This document shows positions 13,839 through 15,839 of a DNA stretch of 15,839 nt, piece after piece. The notes below the pieces were generated by a model. It saw only the letters and a program-made list of their open reading frames with translations. It made no database searches and was not told the origin of the DNA. This stretch comes from Sedimentisphaerales bacterium (GTDB lineage Bacteria; Planctomycetota; Phycisphaerae; Sedimentisphaerales; SG8-4), in NCBI GenBank assembly GCA_016932895.1, contig JAFGCA010000131.1, positions 1 through 15,839 on the forward strand, given 5' to 3'. Position 1 is the stretch's first letter, and each line of letters opens with the position of its first letter. Position numbers and translations under genes: made by a program.

Positions 13839-15839
13839 CTACTTTTTCTTCGGGGTCGTCAGTTGGAATTCCCAGAGGGTCGGTCCCTCGGTGGCGTCGA
13901 GAATGTTCAGTCGCACGTGCCGGGCGGTCACCGAGGCGAAATCCTTGGCGTAATGCTCGCCGATTCGACTGCCCTTGAGGCACGTCTTCCAGGTTTGGCC
14001 GTCCTTGTACTGCAATTCGAAACTCTGCACGCGAGGGTAGGCCTCGCTGATCGCGACGCGACTGAACTGCACCGGCTTGCCCAGGTCCACCTCCAGCCAG
14101 ACCTGTTTGGTCCCGGAATCGGTGGCCCAGCGTGTGTCGGGATTGTCGTCGAGCGCCATGGCGGGCGCGTAGTGGCTCGATTTCTGGAAGACGTTCGAGG
14201 CGGTCGCCTTCTTGCCGAAGGCCAGCGAGCCGCTGGTGCTGGTTACGGCCACCGGCTTGATGTCGAACGCGTCGCCTTCAACCGTCAGTTCGATCACGGT
14301 GGCGATGGGATCGCGGCCGCCGGCGGGAACGTCCACGGTGATGCCCGCGTCGGTCTGTTTGACTTTTGCCCGTCGCGTGCTCAACGGCTGGACGCTCTCG
14401 ATCTTAGCGCCAATCGCGGGCAGCTCCAGCGGCCCCTCCTCGGGCCAGTTCATCACGTAGAGGTAGATCTTGTTGCCCTTGCAGGTCGAAGCGCCCCAGC
14501 GGGCCGGTCGGAACGGTCCGCCGCGGGTGCCGTAGAAACCGTCGCCGTATTTTTTCAGCCAGGCGCCCATCTGGCGCAGGCGCTCCACCTGTCGCGGCTC
14601 GATCCGGCCGTCAGGCATCGGGCCCACGTTGAAGAGCAGATTGCCGTCGCCGCCGGCGGTGTAGAGCAGCGTCTGGATACACTGTTTCTCCGATTTCATG
14701 GTGTCGTTGGGTTTCCAGGCCCATTGCCGGCAGATGGTCATGCAGGTCTCCCACGGTCTCTCGCGATTGAAACCGCCGACGCGCTGCTCGGGCGTGCCGT
14801 AGTCGCCGGGCAGGCCGCCCCGGTTGTTGAGGATGATGTCAGGCTGCAAGCTGCGCAGCATCTTGAACGACTCGGCCGGGATGTCGCCCCAGAGGTTGCG
14901 CGGGCTGTCCAGTCCGTCAAACCAGAGGATGTCCAGCTTGCCGTACTTGGTGGCGATCTCCCGCAACTGGTTCATGTAGAAGTCCAGATATTTGTCGTGA
15001 CGCTCGGTCGCGAAGTCCGCGTGGTACCAGTCGCGGGGCGAGTAGTACCAGCCCAGGTCCAGTCCGTGCCGGCGACAGGCCTCGGCCAGTTGCTTGCACA
15101 CGTCCTTGCCGTAGGGCGAGTCCTTGCTGGTGATCTTGTAGTCGGTCTGCTGCGTGTCGAACATCGAGAACCCGTCGTGGTGCTTGCTGGTGAAGACCAT
15201 GTACTTCATGCCGGCGTCTTTGGCGATTTGGGCCCATTCGTTGGCGTCGAACTTGACGGGGTTGAAGGTCTTGTAAAGGTTGTCGTATTCTTCCATCGGG
15301 ACCGTCCCGGTCCCTTGGGGATTGCGGCCCCGACGCGGGCCTTTTCGCGACCAGCCGATCTCGGTGCCCTTGAGCGACACGGGACCCCAGTGGATGAACA
15401 TGCCGAAGCGCTTGTCCTGCCACCTGCGAATCAACTCCGGCCTGGCCTGGAGGTAGGCGGGCTGGTCGGGCACGTCGACCGGCTCGATCTCCAGCGCCTC
15501 ACCGTCCACTTGCAACGCGATGACCGTGGCGACCTCGTCCTGCTGGGCCTTGGGCAGCTCGATCTCGATCCCGTATCCGTGCTGGGCGACTTGGGCCTTT
15601 CCGCCGCTGAGCGTTTTGGCGCCGGTGATCTTCTGCTTGATGGGGGGCAGGACCAGTTTGTCCTCGCTGTGCCAGTTCATGATATACAGCCAGATCGTAT
15701 TGCCTTTGCAGGTCGAGGCGCCCCATTTTCCCGGCTTGAAGGGCCCGCCGCGCGTTCCGTAGACGCCGTCGCCATACTTGTCCAGCCACGCACCCATCTC
15801 GCGCAGGCGCTCGACCTGGCGCGGCTCGATCCGTCCGTC
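13839..15839 (-). CDS. Tandem GH29 alpha-L-fucosidase with discoidin domain (5' end outside window)
   Basis: The frame is open from the right edge, giving 666 residues without the start. Residues 1-123 are the end of one fucosidase unit (DGRIEPRQVERLREMGAW ... GASTCKGN ... a beta-sandwich). They run in frame, with no stop, into a complete second unit: GMFIHWGP, SKHHDGF, LGWYYSPRDWYH, and LDILWFDG, whose Asp (codon 14918-14916) is the expected GH29 nucleophile. It ends with its own DGRIEPRQVERLRQMGAW and beta-sandwich. The last ~125 residues (ATASNV ... MALDDNPDTRWATD ... VWLEVDLGKP) form an F5/8 type C discoidin module, often sugar-binding. The enzyme would release L-fucose from glycans, probably outside the cytoplasm; the signal peptide lies outside the window. 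Two active sites in one chain are implied. Confidence 0.92.
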   Translation of the reverse strand, partial: DGRIEPRQVERLREMGAWLDKYGDGVYGTRGGPFKPGKWGASTCKGNTIWLYIMNWHSEDKLVLPPIKQKITGAKTLSGGKAQVAQHGYGIEIELPKAQQDEVATVIALQVDGEALEIEPVDVPDQPAYLQARPELIRRWQDKRFGMFIHWGPVSLKGTEIGWSRKGPRRGRNPQGTGTVPMEEYDNLYKTFNPVKFDANEWAQIAKDAGMKYMVFTSKHHDGFSMFDTQQTDYKITSKDSPYGKDVCKQLAEACRRHGLDLGWYYSPRDWYHADFATERHDKYLDFYMNQLREIATKYGKLDILWFDGLDSPRNLWGDIPAESFKMLRSLQPDIILNNRGGLPGDYGTPEQRVGGFNRERPWETCMTICRQWAWKPNDTMKSEKQCIQTLLYTAGGDGNLLFNVGPMPDGRIEPRQVERLRQMGAWLKKYGDGFYGTRGGPFRPARWGASTCKGNKIYLYVMNWPEEGPLELPAIGAKIESVQPLSTRRAKVKQTDAGITVDVPAGGRDPIATVIELTVEGDAFDIKPVAVTSTSGSLAFGKKATASNVFQKSSHYAPAMALDDNPDTRWATDSGTKQVWLEVDLGKPVQFSRVAISEAYPRVQSFELQYKDGQTWKTCLKGSRIGEHYAKDFASVTARHVRLNILDATEGPTLWEFQLTTPKKK
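14247..14612 (-). repeat. Intragenic repeat of the fucosidase gene, copy 2
   Basis: This segment encodes the end of the second catalytic unit and its beta-sandwich. It aligns with 15474-15839 at a constant offset of 1227 bases (409 codons), with no net gap between DGRIEPRQ and the I.PV motif at the end. In the first ~92 bases about 85% of positions are identical by my hand count; identity falls further on. Confidence 0.75.
15474..15839 (-). repeat. Intragenic repeat of the fucosidase gene, copy 1 (continues outside)
   Basis: Counterpart of 14247-14612. Shared blocks include DGRIEPRQVERLR, GAWL.KYGDG, YGTRGGPF and WGASTCKGN. The repeat certainly extends beyond the window, because only the 3' part of the first fucosidase unit is visible. 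Confidence 0.75.

Overview
The window looks like a piece of a Planctomycetota chromosome, most likely from the Phycisphaerae/Sedimentisphaerales side of the phylum. This is inferred from high GC content, a short secreted protein with the planctomycete-style exosortase tail (PVPGAVVLAGFG...GWLRRRK), long PilX-like prepilins, and a secreted GH29 alpha-L-fucosidase. There are no rRNA, tRNA, CRISPR or insertion-sequence genes. Ten protein genes can be supported, two of them cut by the window edges. All run on the minus strand except one.

Reading along the minus strand from the right: a GH29 fucosidase (13839-15839, 5' end outside) carries the tail of one fucosidase unit followed by a second full unit and a discoidin domain. 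A 34/28-bp palindromic repeat of the widespread 'CERSEAI' type separates it from a Tat-exported metallophosphoesterase with a C-terminal jelly-roll-like domain (11834-13645). Together these suggest a polysaccharide-degradation neighbourhood. A single plus-strand gene (9768-11798) encodes a large secreted mosaic protein of unknown function, divergent from lpdA.

The middle is a lipoate block: dihydrolipoamide dehydrogenase (lpdA, 8132-9511), then a PEP-CTERM-like secreted protein that interrupts the block (7079-7714), then lipB and lipA (6250-6939 and 5390-6253), which overlap by 4 bp. LipB transfers octanoate onto carrier domains, LipA inserts the sulfurs, and Lpd reoxidises the finished dihydrolipoyl arm.

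The left part holds three tandem paralogous PilX-type pilus assembly proteins (3872-5248, 2109-3494, 242-1882) and the start of a membrane-anchored protein (1-183). Each pilin-like gene has its own promoter-like element 63-65 bp upstream of its ATG. The 377-bp gap between the first two contains a decayed copy of the 3' end of lipA. This remnant lies 146 bp upstream of the second pilX gene, while intact lipA lies 141 bp upstream of the first. The array therefore grew by a tandem duplication whose unit was lipA tail + promoter + pilX. This molecular scar and the fucosidase internal repeat are the two most striking structural observations in the window.
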